From: Candidatus Poribacteria bacterium
Lineage (GTDB): Bacteria; Poribacteria; WGA-4E; WGA-3G
DNA length: 33,240 nt
Reading direction: 5' to 3'
Assembly: GCA_022819945.1 (NCBI GenBank)
Contig: JAJEGI010000160.1
Span: 1-33,240 of the forward strand
Shown piece after piece: positions 7,578 through 16,978 of the stretch. Within the stretch, counting starts at the first letter, position 1. Each line of letters begins with the position of its first letter. Below the pieces are notes generated by a model that searched no databases, was not told where the DNA came from, and worked only from the letters and a program-made list of their open reading frames with translations. The position numbers were made by a program, and so were the translations under genes.

Positions 7578-8396
7578 ATGAAAACTAATTTTATTTTCAA
7601 GTTTTTGGTGTTAAGTCTAATGCTTACAGGAATCGTGGCGGCAAGCCACGCGCAGGGCATCAGTGATGATGAACTTATCATCTACTACAGCTTCAACAAA
7701 GATACACTGAAAGGTGATGATGTTTTAGACGGGTCTGGGAACGGAAATGATGGCTTTCTACACGGGAATGATCTGAAAATTGTAAAAGGCAAAGTCGGAG
7801 AGTGTATGGAGTTCCCAGGCAACGCCGCCCAATATATTTCCGTGCGGGAACACATGTATAAAGATCCGATTGAAGAAATCACCCTTGCCGCTTGGGCAAA
7901 GACAGACGTCCGAGGTATGATCGCTTCTTGGGATCGGAGTGAATTCTTCCGTTTTGCCGTAGGCGATGATGTCGGTGGAAATGCTGGTACAACTTTTGTT
8001 GCATTTGACAACTGTTGTCCGATACATGATTGGTTCGGGAAAACAGATGTCGCGGATGACAAATGGCATCATCTCGTCGCAACATTTGATGGCAAAGAGA
8101 AACGGATCTATGTTGATGGTGAACTTGATGAAAAAATTGCCGCACCGACGAAAGTCATCGGGGCAGGGCAGGCACGTTTCGGATTCATCGGGATTGGATC
8201 AGAAGCAGCAGCGTTTGATGCAGCAGTCGGACCTACCTGGGCATTCAATGGACTTCTCGACGAATTCCTGCTGTTTCACAGGGCTTTGACTGAGGAAGAG
8301 GTAGAACGTCTTGCGAAAGGGCAAAGTAATCCGTTTGCTATTGAACCCGCTGATAAACTTACTACGACTTGGGGAGATATTAAGAGTAGCAAGTAA
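7578..8396 (+). CDS. Secreted LamG/concanavalin A-like lectin domain protein with a KLTTTW tail
   Basis: The 272-residue protein has a signal peptide (residues 1-25, cleavage probably after SHA) and a single LamG-like jelly-roll domain: the entry strand ELIIYYSFN, DGSGNGNDGFLHG (51-63), WHHLVATFDGKEKRIYVDGEL and FNGLLDEFLLFHRALTEEEV. This fold binds carbohydrate or protein ligands outside the cell. After the domain comes the tail PADKLTTTWGDIK at the extreme C-terminus, nearly the same as the end of the unrelated secreted protein at 26701. The start at 7578 has GAAGGAG upstream; an open frame from 7473 adds an implausible N-terminus before the signal peptide. A strong terminator follows. It appears to be transcribed alone. 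Confidence 0.88.
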   Translation: MKTNFIFKFLVLSLMLTGIVAASHAQGISDDELIIYYSFNKDTLKGDDVLDGSGNGNDGFLHGNDLKIVKGKVGECMEFPGNAAQYISVREHMYKDPIEEITLAAWAKTDVRGMIASWDRSEFFRFAVGDDVGGNAGTTFVAFDNCCPIHDWFGKTDVADDKWHHLVATFDGKEKRIYVDGELDEKIAAPTKVIGAGQARFGFIGIGSEAAAFDAAVGPTWAFNGLLDEFLLFHRALTEEEVERLAKGQSNPFAIEPADKLTTTWGDIKSSK

Positions 8397-8407
8397 TACG
8401 ACGAGAT

Positions 8408-8443
8408 AGACGGGTGGGACCAGCGTACCACCCGTCTGTTTTT
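8408..8443 (+). terminator. Rho-independent terminator of the LamG gene
   Basis: A perfect 10-bp stem, AGACGGGTGG (8408-8417) with CCACCCGTCT (8428-8437), is followed by G and five T (8439-8443). It begins 11 bases after the LamG stop. Confidence 0.9.
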
Positions 8444-8451
8444 GAAAATTT

Positions 8452-9225
8452 TTAAGCTTCTGTCGGTGTAACCGCCTCTTGAATACCGGGCCACTCTTTC
8501 CATATATCCGTATAAGCATCGTACCCGTTGTCTGCGCAGTCAACGTGGCGTAAACGGAAAATCACAGCGTAACGAATATCAGAAGCAGCATTCGGTGCTG
8601 CAGAGTGAACGATCTGATGGTGCGTCAGTACCACATCCCCTGCTTTACCAACGATCTGTTTTGGTCCTTCAGGTAACTCAGGGCGCGGCATCCCGTTCGC
8701 CAATATCTCATGTCCTTCCTCTTTGAAGTAATCTGCGAAGAACGTGTGAGATTTGGGCCAAACAGTGAAGTTTCCGCTATAGGGTTCGGGTACATCTGCG
8801 AGATAGATGACAGCGAGTGCAGTAAATCCGCGCCGATACACACCTTTTTCCATACCGTTCGTCCCACTTCCTAACCCATCAAGGTGTCCACGCGGTTCGT
8901 TGGGATCCATCCGCAACGGACCCGGAAATCGGAGTGCTATCTGTGCAGAGCCGGGGACCTGAACGTTTCCCTCGCCTATCAACGACTCAGCAATTTGCTG
9001 GACAGGTGTTTTGCTGAAGAGATTCACGAGCTCGGGAGCATTGCGAATCTCGTTGCAATACGATTGTGCTCGAAACTTTTCTAAGTCTCCCTCGTGCATG
9101 CCGACTGAGCCGATAGAGTGATTAATCGCCTTTCGTGCGGCATCTACCATCAGTCTCGGCACAACACCGGGAATCACGATATAGCCGTTTTCATAAAAAT
9201 CTAACTTCTGTTTACGTGTGAGCAT
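8452..9225 (-). CDS. Phytanoyl-CoA dioxygenase (PhyH) family protein
   Basis: The 257-residue protein begins with the typical PhyH N-terminus (KLDFYENGYIVIPGVV) and has a full iron site: His114-Leu-Asp116 (RGHLDGLG), distal His207 (HHQIVHSAAPN) and Arg218 (DIRYAVIFR). SGNFTVWPKSH (150-160) is the family signature. It is a predicted Fe(II)/2-oxoglutarate oxygenase of unknown substrate. The conserved FRLRH close to the C-terminus resembles PhyH proteins that bacteria use on small polar substrates, but the substrate cannot be read from sequence. It faces the LamG gene tail-to-tail and is preceded by an AGGGGGAATGAAAAGG ribosome site region. It appears to be a single-gene unit. Confidence 0.9.
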   Translation of the reverse strand: MLTRKQKLDFYENGYIVIPGVVPRLMVDAARKAINHSIGSVGMHEGDLEKFRAQSYCNEIRNAPELVNLFSKTPVQQIAESLIGEGNVQVPGSAQIALRFPGPLRMDPNEPRGHLDGLGSGTNGMEKGVYRRGFTALAVIYLADVPEPYSGNFTVWPKSHTFFADYFKEEGHEILANGMPRPELPEGPKQIVGKAGDVVLTHHQIVHSAAPNAASDIRYAVIFRLRHVDCADNGYDAYTDIWKEWPGIQEAVTPTEA

Positions 9226-9379
9226 ACCTTTTCATTCCCCCTATATTTTTCGGTAGTGGTATCCGCATCCTCTAAGCATGCCATTAGATACGTAAACGGA
9301 TATGATCATCCGTCTTAAAAATTTTAGATTTAGACTATGATTCGGTGTGAAAAGTTTAACAGAATCCTCTTCTGCCGAC

Positions 9380-10102
9380 TTAATGCGTAAGGGTGTAGAC
9401 GACCGCATTGATCCCCATTTTCAGTGCCATATTAGAATACTCGCGCGGGTAGAAATCCTCAGCGGCGTGTTCCCAAGCATCTCCGAGATCCGTATTGAAA
9501 TTGATCATCATCATGAGGCGTCCATAGTCATCGTAGACACCACGGCAATATGCTGGATAGCCGTCAAATCGCTCATACGTCCGACCGTTAAAAAATGAAC
9601 GGAGTCCGGGAATCTGGATCAGTTCGTTAATATCAAAGAAACAGTGGAAAATTGGATGTGAAATAGGAATATCTTCGGGTTCGCGATTAGGGAAGATTTT
9701 CTTGAATTCGTTATAAAACCGTTTCCATTCACGTTCCCCGTGAAAATCGTCGATGAAAATAAATCCGCCACGTAAGAGGTATTCTCGCAGATTTTCCGCT
9801 TCGGGTGCGCTCAACCTTAGACTGCCGACCTCCAGCATATAGGCGAAAGGATACTCGAATAACTCCGATGCACCTACCTCAATAATCTTTTCACGGGGCG
9901 CGACTGCGATGTTTGTCTGCTCACGGAGTTGGAAGATAAAATTTCGATCCGATGCCGGCCAATCCACACGCCAACTACTGAGTCGTGTGAGTTGACCGCT
10001 ATATTTTAAGCGGACAAAGGTGAACAGATCGGTGTCTCCGTCCAGCAGTACACCTGAGACAGACATTATAACAAAAATAGTTAAGAACAGAATGATTCGC
10101 AT
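9380..10102 (-). CDS. DUF4159 domain protein, exported (copy 2)
   Basis: The 240-residue product has a short N-terminal hydrophobic signal (MRIILFLTIFVIMSVSGVLL) and a full DUF4159 domain: FTFVRLKYSG, WPASDRNFIFQL, FEYPFAYMLEVGSLRLS, NLREYLLRGGFIFIDDFHG and the C-terminal GRLMMMINFNTDLGDAWE and MGINAVVYTLTH. DUF4159 has a glutamine-amidotransferase-like fold (family knowledge) and no established function. In other bacteria I associate it with membrane or envelope operons. It is a close paralogue of the gene just upstream, 40 bases away, and is the last gene of the long minus-strand envelope cassette. The start is set at the methionine of the signal peptide; a longer frame reads back into the upstream copy. 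Confidence 0.85.
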   Translation of the reverse strand: MRIILFLTIFVIMSVSGVLLDGDTDLFTFVRLKYSGQLTRLSSWRVDWPASDRNFIFQLREQTNIAVAPREKIIEVGASELFEYPFAYMLEVGSLRLSAPEAENLREYLLRGGFIFIDDFHGEREWKRFYNEFKKIFPNREPEDIPISHPIFHCFFDINELIQIPGLRSFFNGRTYERFDGYPAYCRGVYDDYGRLMMMINFNTDLGDAWEHAAEDFYPREYSNMALKMGINAVVYTLTH

Positions 10103-10142
10103 GTCCTTAATTTCCGTATCGCTTTCTTCGGGCAAGCACTTA

Positions 10143-10862
10143 TTAATGTGTAAGCGCGTAGACGACGGCATTAATTCCGAGTTTGAATGCCATATCGGAA
10201 GCCTCACGCGGGTAGAAACCGTCAGCGGCGTGCTCCCAACCATCGCCGAGGTCGTTATTGAAGTTGATCATCATCATTAAGCGTCCATAGTCGTCATAAA
10301 CACCGAGACACCGCGCCGGAAACCCATCGTGCTTTTCATAAGTCATCCCTCTCATGGCTGCACCGGCACCGGGAATCTGCTTTAACTCGTCAATCTGATA
10401 GAAGCAGTGAAAGAGTGGATGTGAAATAGGGATGTCTTTCGGTTCTCGCTTCGGAAAAATCTTTTTAAATTGTTTATAAAACTGTTTCCACTGCCTGCCA
10501 CCGTGGAAATCGTCCACCATGATAAACCCGCCGCGTAAGAGATACTCGCGTACGTTCTCTGCTTCCTCAGATGTGAGACGCAATCGGCTCACCTCCAGCA
10601 TATAAGCGAATGGATACTCAAAGAGTTCTTTAGAACGGATGTCAACGACTTTCTCTTTTGGCGAAACTTCGATATTTGTGTGTTCGCGGAGCTGGAAGAT
10701 AAAGTTTCGATCCGAGGCGGGCCAATCTAAATCCCATATACTTCGCCATCCACGGTATTTCAAGCGTACAAAAGTAAATTGATCCGCATCGTCTTCTGAA
10801 TCCGAAGTAGTAGTTGGCATACACATTATAATAAAGATAACTAATATCTGTAGAATTCGCAT
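10143..10862 (-). CDS. DUF4159 domain protein, exported (copy 1)
   Basis: The 239-residue protein mirrors its downstream neighbour: an N-terminal hydrophobic signal (MRILQILVIFIIMCMP), FTFVRLKYRG, WPASDRNFIFQLREHTNI, FEYPFAYMLEV, NVREYLLRGGFIMVDDFHGG, GRLMMMINFNNDLGDGWE and LGINAVVYALTH. The two copies agree over most of their length and are clearly a tandem duplication. It lies 59 bases downstream of the second Omp85-like gene. That duplication parallels the duplication of the PA14 and Omp85-like genes upstream, so one DUF4159 protein may serve each pair (inference). A frame extended to 10940 enters the Omp85-like gene and is not used. Confidence 0.85.
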   Translation of the reverse strand: MRILQILVIFIIMCMPTTTSDSEDDADQFTFVRLKYRGWRSIWDLDWPASDRNFIFQLREHTNIEVSPKEKVVDIRSKELFEYPFAYMLEVSRLRLTSEEAENVREYLLRGGFIMVDDFHGGRQWKQFYKQFKKIFPKREPKDIPISHPLFHCFYQIDELKQIPGAGAAMRGMTYEKHDGFPARCLGVYDDYGRLMMMINFNNDLGDGWEHAADGFYPREASDMAFKLGINAVVYALTH

Positions 10863-10921
10863 GTTTGCTCTGAAAAATTTTGGAATCTGAGAACAGGCAC
10901 AAATGAAGAGATTCACTTGGA

Positions 10922-13420
10922 TTAAAAACTGTGATGCCAAACTGTCGTAACCTGAATACCTTGGTCAGATGCCAAGGCTTTAGCAATGTTAACTCTGAAA
11001 ACAGAAGCATCCTCACTCGAATGTAGCCCCCTAACGTTAACGACGACAACGGAATCGTTTTCCCCAAACTGTAAACCGATGCCAATATTTGCTTTCGGAT
11101 CGAAGGTGTACGCAACATCGGATACATGCCACACTTGCCCCTCGTCGAGAAAAGCGACAAGAAACGCTTTTTTGAAAATATCCCAACTGAAGAAGTTTGA
11201 CAAACGGTGGTGATATTCAATATTCAGCAAGAACCCTCTATCCCCTGCAAACGTATACGGAGAAGATGTATGTCCGCTCTTATAAGTTATTATACCCTCA
11301 GAACCGTTTTCTTGTCTATACCAAGGATACCCCCTGAGACCTCCCATGCCACCGATGACAAATTGGCGTTGAATTGGCAGAGACGCGTTAGAAAACCCGA
11401 ACAAAAACCGAGTGCGGATCCGGTTGTTCGCCAAGGGGAGGGCATACCGAAGGTGCAACTGTAAGCGCGTGAAGTCAAAATCGGAGCCGACAGCAGCACT
11501 GCCATGTTCAACGAGAAAAGTATTGTACCAACCGAGAGAATCTGTTCTATTATGAAAATCGTATTGAAAAATAAAACTCCGCATTTGACCTGCAGTTATC
11601 GGTGGGTTTTCTCTAACCTTAAGTTTCGATCCCCAATTGGTAATAAACCAATCTGTGCTTTTCTGCAGGCTCGAATGCGACTCGGCAACCATTGCCAATT
11701 TGAACGTATGAACCGGCATAACAGGTGTCCATCGCAATCCGATTTCGGCACCTTGTCGCAAATAGTAATTTTGAAAGTCTGGTACCCCAATAATGCGTTG
11801 AAAAATTGACCATCCACTGTTATAACTCGGAAAAAGTTCAGGCGCGACCACGTCTGTCATTCGGTGAATTTGCGCTATGATGCCCAAATGCCACGTGTAA
11901 GGTTTGCCCCAATTCGCTGTTCCACCCAAACGGTAATGCAGATGCGGATCGCCAAAGGCATAACTGACCCTTCCAAACAATCTTGAAAGTTGGTCGCGCT
12001 GTGAATTCCTGACACTCCACATCCAAAGTGGGCCTACCTCTTTCCGCTTCCCGAATTCAAAGCCAGTGCCGATTTTCCAACCGGTAACACGGTTAAATCC
12101 TAAGTTTAAAGGCGGATTCAAACCGAGGTAAGCATTCGCGGAGAGTGGTTTCTCATCAACAGTGATCGTAGCGATGTACCTTGCCTCTTCCTCATCAATC
12201 TGTAGGCTAATTTCCTCAAAATAGGGCATTGCTCTAAATAGCGTCTTGAGTGCTTTATCAATGTCTGGGGACGCATTATCAAGCGTCTGCCGAATCCGTG
12301 TCTCCGACACTTTCCGATTACCTCGGATACGGATTTCATGAATAGGCACATCCTTTGCCCAAAATCGTGTTGCCTCAGACGGGGTCTCAGCCTCAGAGCC
12401 TTGTGGAGAAAAAATGTCGTCTACGGATATATTTATCTTGGTTCCATTAGGACCCGAAATCTTCATAGATTTCAGGATTGATGTTTTTTGCGTGGGGACC
12501 ACGTTAATGATTGCGACGCGCTTCTCGCCTTCTTCTACAACGCGCAAGGTCAACGTTCTGGAAGTACTGCGGAGCACGCTTCCCAAAGTAGGCAGAACCG
12601 ATATGATGTCGCCTGATCCGTTTTCAAGCACCTTCAGGATGTTGGCTTTTTCCGCTGCCAGTGTCTCTTCAGCCTTCTTCGGATCGATCCCTTTAGGTGT
12701 TGTAGGGATAGACTGAATCCGAAACTCATGGATCGGCTTACCATCGGAGCTCCAATTCCAACGTTTTGTCGGTTCAGGTGTCTCTTGTGCGGGTGGCTCT
12801 ACGCCTCTCTCTCGCTCTGTAATAGACGGATTAGCGTCTGGTTCAGTGGGTTTCGATGTGGTAGGGGCACGAGGCGGTGCGGGTTCTAAATCACGAGGCT
12901 TTAGCGACATCAATTCTGGGATCTCGATACCGAGTTGATTGAGGTTTAGCAACAAGTGGCCGAGTTGCTTTCTCGGAATTTCACCGACGATGTTTATCAA
13001 GTAAATTCCGTCCTTGCTTCGCACAAGAACGAAAACGCCTTTAATGATTTCATTTTGCTGGAGAATGTAGAGATGAAGTCTGGTTTTTTCAGGATTCGTT
13101 TGCGAGATACGTCCTAATGCGCGCCAGCCACGTGCTTTCAGGGTCTCACTGTAGTGTTGAATCATCTTCTTAAAATTGTCAGACCGGTTCCGATAACTCC
13201 TAAGATACAGATCGCTCACGCTTTTAAACAGTGGAACCATATCTGAGGTCGGATCTTCCATGACAAGTGCGATGACATCGCTATTCAAATCAAATTCAAA
13301 TTGCGGTGATGATATATCCGGACAATCAAAAGCGACAGTACCGTCGTCCGATTGCGAATTGACTGCATAGCATATCAGAAACAGCAATAGCATTAAAGCA
13401 TTCGCAGCGATATATTTCAT
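10922..13420 (-). CDS. Omp85/BamA-like outer-membrane protein with DUF4252-like and POTRA-like domains (copy B)
   Basis: The 832-residue protein starts with a signal peptide (1-22). Residues of about 30-165 resemble DUF4252 (KKMIQHYSETLKARGW, GVFVLVRSKDGIYLINIVGEIPRKQLG). A Pro-rich linker (about 175-220) leads to two POTRA-like modules, the second being VPIHEIRIRGNRKVSETRIRQ onward (about 352-420). The C-terminal half is a 16-strand-type barrel: IPIQRQFVIGGMGGLRGYPWY includes the Omp85 loop-6 LRGY motif (Arg696), and the last residue is Phe, the outer-membrane targeting signature. Omp85 proteins insert or secrete other outer-membrane proteins. The start overlaps the stop of the PA14 gene by four bases (ATGA), so the two are translationally coupled. 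Copy A lies upstream at 14625. Confidence 0.85.
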   Translation of the reverse strand: MKYIAANALMLLLFLICYAVNSQSDDGTVAFDCPDISSPQFEFDLNSDVIALVMEDPTSDMVPLFKSVSDLYLRSYRNRSDNFKKMIQHYSETLKARGWRALGRISQTNPEKTRLHLYILQQNEIIKGVFVLVRSKDGIYLINIVGEIPRKQLGHLLLNLNQLGIEIPELMSLKPRDLEPAPPRAPTTSKPTEPDANPSITERERGVEPPAQETPEPTKRWNWSSDGKPIHEFRIQSIPTTPKGIDPKKAEETLAAEKANILKVLENGSGDIISVLPTLGSVLRSTSRTLTLRVVEEGEKRVAIINVVPTQKTSILKSMKISGPNGTKINISVDDIFSPQGSEAETPSEATRFWAKDVPIHEIRIRGNRKVSETRIRQTLDNASPDIDKALKTLFRAMPYFEEISLQIDEEEARYIATITVDEKPLSANAYLGLNPPLNLGFNRVTGWKIGTGFEFGKRKEVGPLWMWSVRNSQRDQLSRLFGRVSYAFGDPHLHYRLGGTANWGKPYTWHLGIIAQIHRMTDVVAPELFPSYNSGWSIFQRIIGVPDFQNYYLRQGAEIGLRWTPVMPVHTFKLAMVAESHSSLQKSTDWFITNWGSKLKVRENPPITAGQMRSFIFQYDFHNRTDSLGWYNTFLVEHGSAAVGSDFDFTRLQLHLRYALPLANNRIRTRFLFGFSNASLPIQRQFVIGGMGGLRGYPWYRQENGSEGIITYKSGHTSSPYTFAGDRGFLLNIEYHHRLSNFFSWDIFKKAFLVAFLDEGQVWHVSDVAYTFDPKANIGIGLQFGENDSVVVVNVRGLHSSEDASVFRVNIAKALASDQGIQVTTVWHHSF

Positions 13421-14559
13421 TCAAGTTCTCCGAGATTTTTAGTCTTCTTTTTTCCAATGTTTCGCAGCCGTTGCTGTAGTTTTTTTAATGCGTTTGGAAT
13501 CCGCGGCTTGTCGGGATGATAGATAACCGCGGGCGGCACAATTTGTCTCTGGCTATTTGGGGGTTGATAGAACCATTGCAGCGCAATCGCATGTCGAGGC
13601 CCTTGGAAATAGCGGATCTCAACAGAATGCATACCCGTCGTGAGCCGCCTACGTCCCAATCTACCTATTGTTGGATGGATCCCATCATTATTCACGATAA
13701 GCGCGTCATCAATGTAGAGTTGTGAGCCATCGTCTGAGTAAAGGTGAAAGGTATATATACCCGGTGTTTTAATCTCTAATTCTGCACGGAAGCGGATCGC
13801 AAAATTCTCAACGACAGCCTGCATTTCGGGGGTCGGAAATCCTTGCATATAGTTTCGCGTCGGGACATCTAAGTTTGCCGTAACAAAGGTATAGATCGGT
13901 ACCAAATGATCAAAATTGGGCATCTTGGTGATAGGACCTCCCGGAACATAGACCTCTCCGACGAATCCGTGTCCGGGCAACACCTCTGTCGTAAAGATAC
14001 CGAGTCCGGCTTCCATGTGACTCGGCACTTTGATAGGCACTTCGAGCCCGACTTCTGATGCCCCTGTCCCTTGCGAAAATTGTGTGCCAATGCCGCTACC
14101 TTGTCGCGCGGGTCCGTTGAGCCCAACATTAGCACCGCCACTGCCCTTTCTCCGTTGTCCTTTAATAACAACGGGACCGCCAACTGTCTGATCCTCACCA
14201 AAACTGGCATTAGATACGGGGCTGGGTTCATCTGTTTGCGGTATGTCGGTGTGCATGACGACATCAGGTACAACATCATCATGAACGGGTGCTTTAGGGA
14301 CACTTACACGCGGCGAATGCGTCGGCGAAGTAGGTGAATCGGATGATGCCGCTGCATTTGCCGCTCGCGGCATCGGACGCAGGCGCGGCGGTAAAATCCG
14401 TCGTTTCACCCGTTTTTCGGGATCCGCTGCCAGTATCTCCGCAGATATACGCTCTTTTTCTGGATTAAAATGCGTGATAAAAAATGGCGAAACCATTAAC
14501 ACCAACACAATATGCAGAACGAGTGATAGTAGAAGAGCATGGTTTGTATGTTTTCTCAT
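13417..14559 (-). CDS. TonB-like inner-membrane protein with periplasmic PA14 domain (copy B)
   Basis: The product is 380 residues. A TonB/TolA-like N-terminus has a single membrane helix (about 8-29, ALLLSLVLHIVLVLMVSPFF), then a Pro/Arg-rich segment (RRILPPRLRPMPR) and a low-complexity, glycine-rich stretch (about 135-170) that could span the periplasm. The C-terminal half (about 195-345) is a PA14 domain: FAIRFRAELEI, GIYTFHLYSDDGSQLYIDDAL, HSVEIRYFQGPRHAIALQWFY. PA14 binds carbohydrate or acts as an insert in toxins, enzymes and adhesins. No TonB C-terminal domain is present. The start aligns with the paralogue at 16979; an in-frame ATG at 14574 would add five residues. It is coupled by ATGA to the Omp85-like gene, so the two proteins probably act together. 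Confidence 0.82.
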   Translation of the reverse strand: MRKHTNHALLLSLVLHIVLVLMVSPFFITHFNPEKERISAEILAADPEKRVKRRILPPRLRPMPRAANAAASSDSPTSPTHSPRVSVPKAPVHDDVVPDVVMHTDIPQTDEPSPVSNASFGEDQTVGGPVVIKGQRRKGSGGANVGLNGPARQGSGIGTQFSQGTGASEVGLEVPIKVPSHMEAGLGIFTTEVLPGHGFVGEVYVPGGPITKMPNFDHLVPIYTFVTANLDVPTRNYMQGFPTPEMQAVVENFAIRFRAELEIKTPGIYTFHLYSDDGSQLYIDDALIVNNDGIHPTIGRLGRRRLTTGMHSVEIRYFQGPRHAIALQWFYQPPNSQRQIVPPAVIYHPDKPRIPNALKKLQQRLRNIGKKKTKNLGELE

Positions 14560-14624
14560 TTCATGATACCCCATATATTTGAAGCAGTCCAGTTAGAAGG
14601 ACACCTAAGCAAAATTAATTTTGT

Positions 14625-16940
14625 TTAGAAACTATAAAACCACACTGTGTTGAAACGAATGCCTTGCCCCGCTTCAAAGGCTTTTGAAACGTTAAATCGC
14701 AAGATAGCGTCTGTCTCACCGAGCTGCAGACCGATGCCTACATCGCTCTTGGGTTGAAAAATATATTTCTCGTCAGACACGTTCCACGCCTGCCCTGCAT
14801 CAAGAAAAATCAGTAAAAAAAGATCCATATCAGAAAACTCTAATACGTGTTCCCAGTCCATTAACCCCAGCAAGTTGTAGAAGTATTCGATATTAAAAAG
14901 AAATCCTTGATCACCCGCAAAAGCGTAAAGTGGATAGCCGTTCAGCAGCCCTGGGCCACCGATAGTAAATTGGCGTTGAATTGGCAGTGGCGCGGTTGAA
15001 AAACTGCCGACTGCACGGGTACGTATCCGATGGTTACCAAACGAATGTGCATATCGTAGGTGCAGTTGATACCGTGTAAAATCAAATTCGGATCCAATGG
15101 TACTATTGCTATGCTCAGCGAAAAAGGTATTGTACCAACCGAGGTAATCGTTCCGGGTATTAAAATCGTATCTAAACGTAACGCTTCGTAGCTGACCATC
15201 GGTGATCTCTGGATTTTCCCTTGCCTTGGAATTTGAACGCCAATTGAAAAGGTGCCAGTCGGTGCTTTTTCGCAAACTCTTATGTGTTTCATTAAGCAGA
15301 CTTAGCTTAAAAAGATGGTTCGGGATCATCGGTTCCCATCGCAAAGCGACTTCAATCCCGGTTCTCAAATAGTAATTTAGATAATCAGGTCCTCCCAAAA
15401 CTCGAAAGAATGTCTCCCCCGGGGCATCTTTATGATACAAAAAGTCTGGATTAATTGTGTCTGTAGTTCGTTGGAACTGGGTGGTTAACCCAAAATTCCA
15501 CAAGTCGTGTTTTCGCGTAACAGCGTCGCCGCCGACTCGGTAATAGACCTGTTTATTCCCGAATCCGTAGCCAATTTCGCCAAAAAAGCGTGATCCGTTT
15601 GGATCTGATGGCCAATTGTGTCCCAAAGCGGTGGAGCGTGCCTTTTGTATCCGTGGCCAACTCTGCCCCAAATCTGTAGTATTTACCTTACCCTCGCGTA
15701 GCACCGATTCAGCTTGGATACCGATTCCCCATCCAGTGACGCGGTTAAACGTAATTACGGGTACCTCTGTCTGAAAATGAAAACGCAAAGGTTTCGGTTT
15801 TTCGGTCACTGTGATTATAGCAGTGCGCCGCGAATCTTTTTCCTCAACTCGAAGACGTGCCCCTTCTAAATCCGGTATCGTGCTCGGTAATGCTGCGATC
15901 GCCTTTTCGATTTCTTTGGGCCCCTCTTCAAGTGTTTTCCTAACAGTGTCGGGATGTGTGCTTTGATGACCTTCAATCAGTATCTCATGGACTGGCTTTC
16001 CCGCGTCGGTCCGAAACTGTTTTGAAAGCATAGAAGGCTCGTTTTTATGATCTGGTACGTTCCCAACGATAATTATAGCACTACGTTCCCATGCGCGCAC
16101 AATAAGTTTCTGCTTGTGTTCAGGTGTGTTTGGTGATGGAAGGTTATTCAGTACCTCTTGAATGTCAGTAGATCCCTCTTGAAGTGCCTGGCGGATTTGG
16201 GTAATATTATTTTTGCTATCCGAGTGAATATGGATTTTCTTAATCGGATGTCCATAGTAACGCCAATCCCCCCGAAGGTTTTCATTCTGACTCATAGAAA
16301 ACTTCAAACCAAACTTTGACGATTCTCCTTTTTTTCCAAACCGAATGCTAAAAAAATTTGGCTGATTACCGGAGGGGCGAAACAGGGTTGGCAGCAGCAT
16401 CGGTTCCTGTTTTTCTTCGGATTCCTGAAACTTAAACGCACTCAGCGATTTAAAGGCACGGATTTCAATACCAAGTTGATCCAGATTTGTTAAAAGTTGT
16501 CTGATCTGTTGCCGCGGAATATCACCGGTGATGTTCAACAGATGGACATCGCTATCACTTTTTACAACCGCAAAGATCCCCCAAACCGTGTCGTTTGACG
16601 CTTCGTTCTGTTCATTTGGTGCCTCAAGCATATAGAGAAACGTATCGCTACCTTCATGTAAACTTCGCCAGTTTCCTACTTTCAAAGTTTCACCATAATA
16701 CTGAACAAATTTATCAAAAATATCCGCGTCATAATGGTATGTGTGGATATAGAGATTCGCGACCGAGTCGAAGGGTGCTGTTGTGGCGGCGAGTGTGATA
16801 AGCTCACGAGTGAAATGGAATTGAAATTTGGCACGTGGCGCGTCCCGATAATCAAAAGCAATTGTGCCGTCAGGTGTTTCAGCAGGCACGACTCCTGATG
16901 TAATTAGCAATAGGAGTGTAATAACGATACTTTTTCTCAT
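14625..16940 (-). CDS. Omp85/BamA-like outer-membrane protein with DUF4252-like and POTRA-like domains (copy A)
   Basis: The 771-residue paralogue of the 832-residue gene downstream has the same order: signal peptide (1-20), DUF4252-like region (about 25-165, FVQYYGETLKVGNW, GDIPRQQIRQLLTNLDQLGIEI), two POTRA-like modules (about 232-300 and 308-378, the second starting KPVHEILIEGHQSTHPDTV), then a barrel ending in Phe. The barrel segment LPIQRQFTIGGPGLLNGYPLY matches loop 6, but the conserved Arg of LRGY is Asn667 here. The linker between DUF4252 and POTRA lacks the Pro-rich stretch of copy B. It follows the copy A PA14 gene by 38 bases and has a weak ribosome site. Confidence 0.83.
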   Translation of the reverse strand: MRKSIVITLLLLITSGVVPAETPDGTIAFDYRDAPRAKFQFHFTRELITLAATTAPFDSVANLYIHTYHYDADIFDKFVQYYGETLKVGNWRSLHEGSDTFLYMLEAPNEQNEASNDTVWGIFAVVKSDSDVHLLNITGDIPRQQIRQLLTNLDQLGIEIRAFKSLSAFKFQESEEKQEPMLLPTLFRPSGNQPNFFSIRFGKKGESSKFGLKFSMSQNENLRGDWRYYGHPIKKIHIHSDSKNNITQIRQALQEGSTDIQEVLNNLPSPNTPEHKQKLIVRAWERSAIIIVGNVPDHKNEPSMLSKQFRTDAGKPVHEILIEGHQSTHPDTVRKTLEEGPKEIEKAIAALPSTIPDLEGARLRVEEKDSRRTAIITVTEKPKPLRFHFQTEVPVITFNRVTGWGIGIQAESVLREGKVNTTDLGQSWPRIQKARSTALGHNWPSDPNGSRFFGEIGYGFGNKQVYYRVGGDAVTRKHDLWNFGLTTQFQRTTDTINPDFLYHKDAPGETFFRVLGGPDYLNYYLRTGIEVALRWEPMIPNHLFKLSLLNETHKSLRKSTDWHLFNWRSNSKARENPEITDGQLRSVTFRYDFNTRNDYLGWYNTFFAEHSNSTIGSEFDFTRYQLHLRYAHSFGNHRIRTRAVGSFSTAPLPIQRQFTIGGPGLLNGYPLYAFAGDQGFLFNIEYFYNLLGLMDWEHVLEFSDMDLFLLIFLDAGQAWNVSDEKYIFQPKSDVGIGLQLGETDAILRFNVSKAFEAGQGIRFNTVWFYSF

Positions 16941-16978
16941 ACTTTTAATAGATGCCTTTCAGGATTTATTGCAGTTTC

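Noticed and set aside
9296..9313. ACGGAT/ATCCGT hairpin after the DUF4159 gene
   Set aside because: Six base pairs with no T-tract; too weak to call a terminator.
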